A stretch of DNA of 6,877 bases from Candidatus Aminicenantota bacterium (GTDB lineage Bacteria > Acidobacteriota > Aminicenantia > UBA2199). Within the stretch, counting starts at the first letter, position 1. Every line of letters begins with the position of its first letter. The position numbers were made by a program, and so were the translations under genes. The notes below the pieces were generated by a model. That model was not told the origin of the DNA. It saw only the letters and a list, made by a program, of their open reading frames with translations, and did not search any database. This document shows, piece after piece, positions 5,943 through 6,877 of the stretch. The stretch is taken from assembly GCA_024644125.1 (NCBI GenBank), contig JAHELQ010000290.1, positions 1-6,877 on the forward strand, given 5' to 3'.

Positions 5943-6181
5943 AACAAGTCGCCCGTAAATCCGTACCGATTGGCTTTATGCCGAACAAATACCGGGCCGG
6001 CGAACATATCTCAGACATCTGCTCGGCAATTTACGATAGATCCATCGCAGGAATCGCCGATGCCAGCTTCGACGATGGGAATGATAGTTGAGACGCAACG
6101 TTCGTTGAAGGAGCGTCTCTATCGAACCGGTCTTCGGGAGGGATTTGTGTGGGGATTGATACAAACAGAAAAGTGGTAATT
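5943..6181. other. Coding-like remnant region, no gene called
   Basis: Two plus-strand frames are partly open. One runs from the array through RKSVPIGFMPNKYRAGEH and GIADASFDDGNDS to TGA near 6089. The other runs to TAA at 6177-6179 with the protein-like ending KERLYRTGLREGFVWGLIQT. Neither has a good start, and I recognise no family. The two together look like a decayed gene that crosses frames near 6060-6090, or the tail of a gene cut by insertion of the accessory region. Confidence 0.35.
6090..6119 (+). repeat. Inverted repeat (hairpin with long loop)
   Basis: GAGACGC (6090-6096) and GCGTCTC (6113-6119) are exact reverse complements around a 16-nt loop. The loop itself holds AACG-TT-CGTT. 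No T run follows, so it is not a standard intrinsic terminator. It lies about 140 nt before hypC. Confidence 0.45.
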
Positions 6182-6257
6182 GGGGGGTATTTGTGATAAG
6201 ATAAGTTTTCTTTTTAGATTTGATTTTTTTTTTGAAATCGTGAGGAGTACTAAATAA
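6182..6257 (+). promoter_or_regulatory. T-rich 5' leader and ribosome site of hypC
   Basis: A G6 run is followed by GATAAGATAAG, which holds a weak -10-like TAAGAT, then a pyrimidine-rich stretch with a run of about ten T. GAGGAG at 6242-6247 is 10 nt from the hypC ATG and fixes that start. I find no convincing -35 and no good sigma54 -24/-12 element. Confidence 0.45.
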
Positions 6258-6494
6258 ATGTGTTTAGCCATACCAGCTAAAATTATTGAGATCAACGGTC
6301 CAAACGCAGTGGTCGAGATCAAGAATGTCCGCAGGGATGTTCGTCTCGACTTGATCGAAGATTGCCAAATCGGCGATTATGTCCTCATTCACGCGGGTTT
6401 TGTCATCAATAAATTGGATGAACAATCTGCCCAGGAAAGTATGGAATTGTGGGACGAATTGCTGGAAATATCAGACGGGATAACCACAGAATAG
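6258..6494 (+). CDS. hypC: HypC/HybG/HupF-family [NiFe]-hydrogenase maturation chaperone
   Basis: This 78-aa protein begins MCLAIPAKI, the signature of HypC. Cys2, exposed after removal of Met1, is the residue that binds the Fe(CN)2CO precursor together with HypD and then contacts the hydrogenase large-subunit precursor. The OB-fold part continues through VVEIKNVRRDVRLDLI and GDYVLIHAGFVINKLDE, as in the family, and the length is typical (75-90 aa). It is cytosolic. No hypD, hypE or hydrogenase gene follows; instead a murein transglycosylase gene begins 3 nt after the stop. This makes it an orphan copy within the window, although other hyp genes may lie elsewhere. The start is secured by GAGGAG at 10-nt spacing. 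Confidence 0.95.
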   Translation: MCLAIPAKIIEINGPNAVVEIKNVRRDVRLDLIEDCQIGDYVLIHAGFVINKLDEQSAQESMELWDELLEISDGITTE

Positions 6495-6497
6495 TCA

Positions 6498-6877
6498 TTG
6501 AAAACCGTTAATTTGCGATTTGAGCAAAAGCATCTTCTCGTCAGCGTAATCGTTATCATCGCCGCCATCCTCGTGGTATTGGGATTATTGAGACACCCCT
6601 CCAAAAAAATCGAATGGACGCAGACGAACAGCCTGAAGGAAGCGCAAGCTCCTGAACTTCATGATTTGGCCGTAGGAGAATCTCTGGCTCAAGCTGTGGA
6701 TCAGAGCCTTCGCTTCCTGGAAAGACTACCGGCCGGGCAAACGTTCATCTTTGGCCCCCATCAGTATTCCCTTGCAACAGTGCGCGACAGTTTACTGGAT
6801 TTCAAAACCAAACTTCTGGAATTGGGGCCCGGCGATGAATTCCTGCGCTATGTCGAAGAGCATTTTAAATTCTACAA
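6498..6877 (+). CDS. mltA: MltA-type membrane-bound lytic murein transglycosylase, N-terminal part
   Basis: The frame is open from just after the hypC stop to the window end: 126 full codons from a TTG at 6498 (another TTG at 6513 is possible; no ATG is present before the membrane segment). Residues about 12-31 (HLLVSVIVIIAAILVVLGLL) form an N-terminal anchor with no lipobox Cys, unlike lipoprotein MltA of Escherichia coli. Residues about 60-125 follow the MltA pattern: AVDQSLRFLERLPAGQTFIF, then FGPHQY, then VRDSLLDFKTKLLELG and ending VEEHFKFY. The catalytic Asp domain lies beyond the window. MltA cleaves the MurNAc-GlcNAc bond of peptidoglycan, giving 1,6-anhydro products in the periplasm, which fits a Gram-negative host. 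The 3-nt gap suggests co-transcription with hypC, an unusual pairing. Confidence 0.8.
   Translation, partial: MKTVNLRFEQKHLLVSVIVIIAAILVVLGLLRHPSKKIEWTQTNSLKEAQAPELHDLAVGESLAQAVDQSLRFLERLPAGQTFIFGPHQYSLATVRDSLLDFKTKLLELGPGDEFLRYVEEHFKFY

Noticed and set aside
6181..6200. Sigma54 (-24/-12) promoter before hypC
   Set aside because: There is a TTGG followed by a TG-rich segment, but the invariant GC of the -12 element is absent and most consensus bases fail.
6389..6604. Minus-strand frame across the hypC end and mltA start
   Set aside because: It is the complement of two better-supported genes and has no recognisable domain.
1..6877. tRNA, rRNA or known riboswitch
   Set aside because: No cloverleaf with a TTCGA-type arm, rRNA-like stretch or recognisable riboswitch core was seen on either strand by reading; no covariance search could be run.

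Overview
The window looks like a bacterial chromosome segment in which accessory (defence-type) DNA meets ordinary household genes. Shine-Dalgarno sites, a hypC-type hydrogenase maturation gene and the start of an MltA-type murein transglycosylase point to a Gram-negative bacterium. The phylum cannot be fixed from the sequence alone.

Layout. (1) 1-739: the tail of an ImmA/IrrE-type (often XRE-fused) antitoxin-like gene, followed 6 nt later by a DUF4411 (PIN-like) toxin gene that carries a one-base frameshift. (2) 748-784: the first of three copies of a dispersed repeat whose intact core is a 6-bp hairpin with a GGGA loop. (3) 785-4706: a promoter with a perfect 11-bp inverted repeat across its -35/spacer region, a possible 25-codon leader ORF, and a tight two-gene operon encoding an AAA+ ATPase and a cytosolic-type subtilisin-like (S8) protease. 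This pair matches IetA/IetS, described first as a plasmid stability/incompatibility system and later listed among anti-phage systems. (4) 4707-4732: repeat copy 2, then a minus-strand two-gene module (a 92-aa basic protein and a 189-aa protein with one C-terminal membrane segment), closed at 5671-5711 by repeat copy 3. (5) 5712-5942: a small ORF made almost entirely of diverged 21-bp tandem repeats encoding heptads. Its ribosome binding site lies inside repeat copy 3. (6) 5943-6257: coding-like but unassignable DNA with a long-loop hairpin, then a T-rich leader. (7) 6258-6877: hypC and the 5' part of an mltA-like gene.

How the parts fit. IetA and IetS should act together, with the ATPase controlling or feeding the protease; close control of expression is expected for a potentially self-toxic protease, and the inverted repeat over the promoter suits that. 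The dispersed repeat borders the IetAS module and the minus-strand module like punctuation, which suggests interchangeable cargo cassettes. The most unusual items are this cassette arrangement, the uncharacterised minus-strand membrane module, the operator-like palindrome plus leader ORF before ietA, and the 21-bp heptad array.
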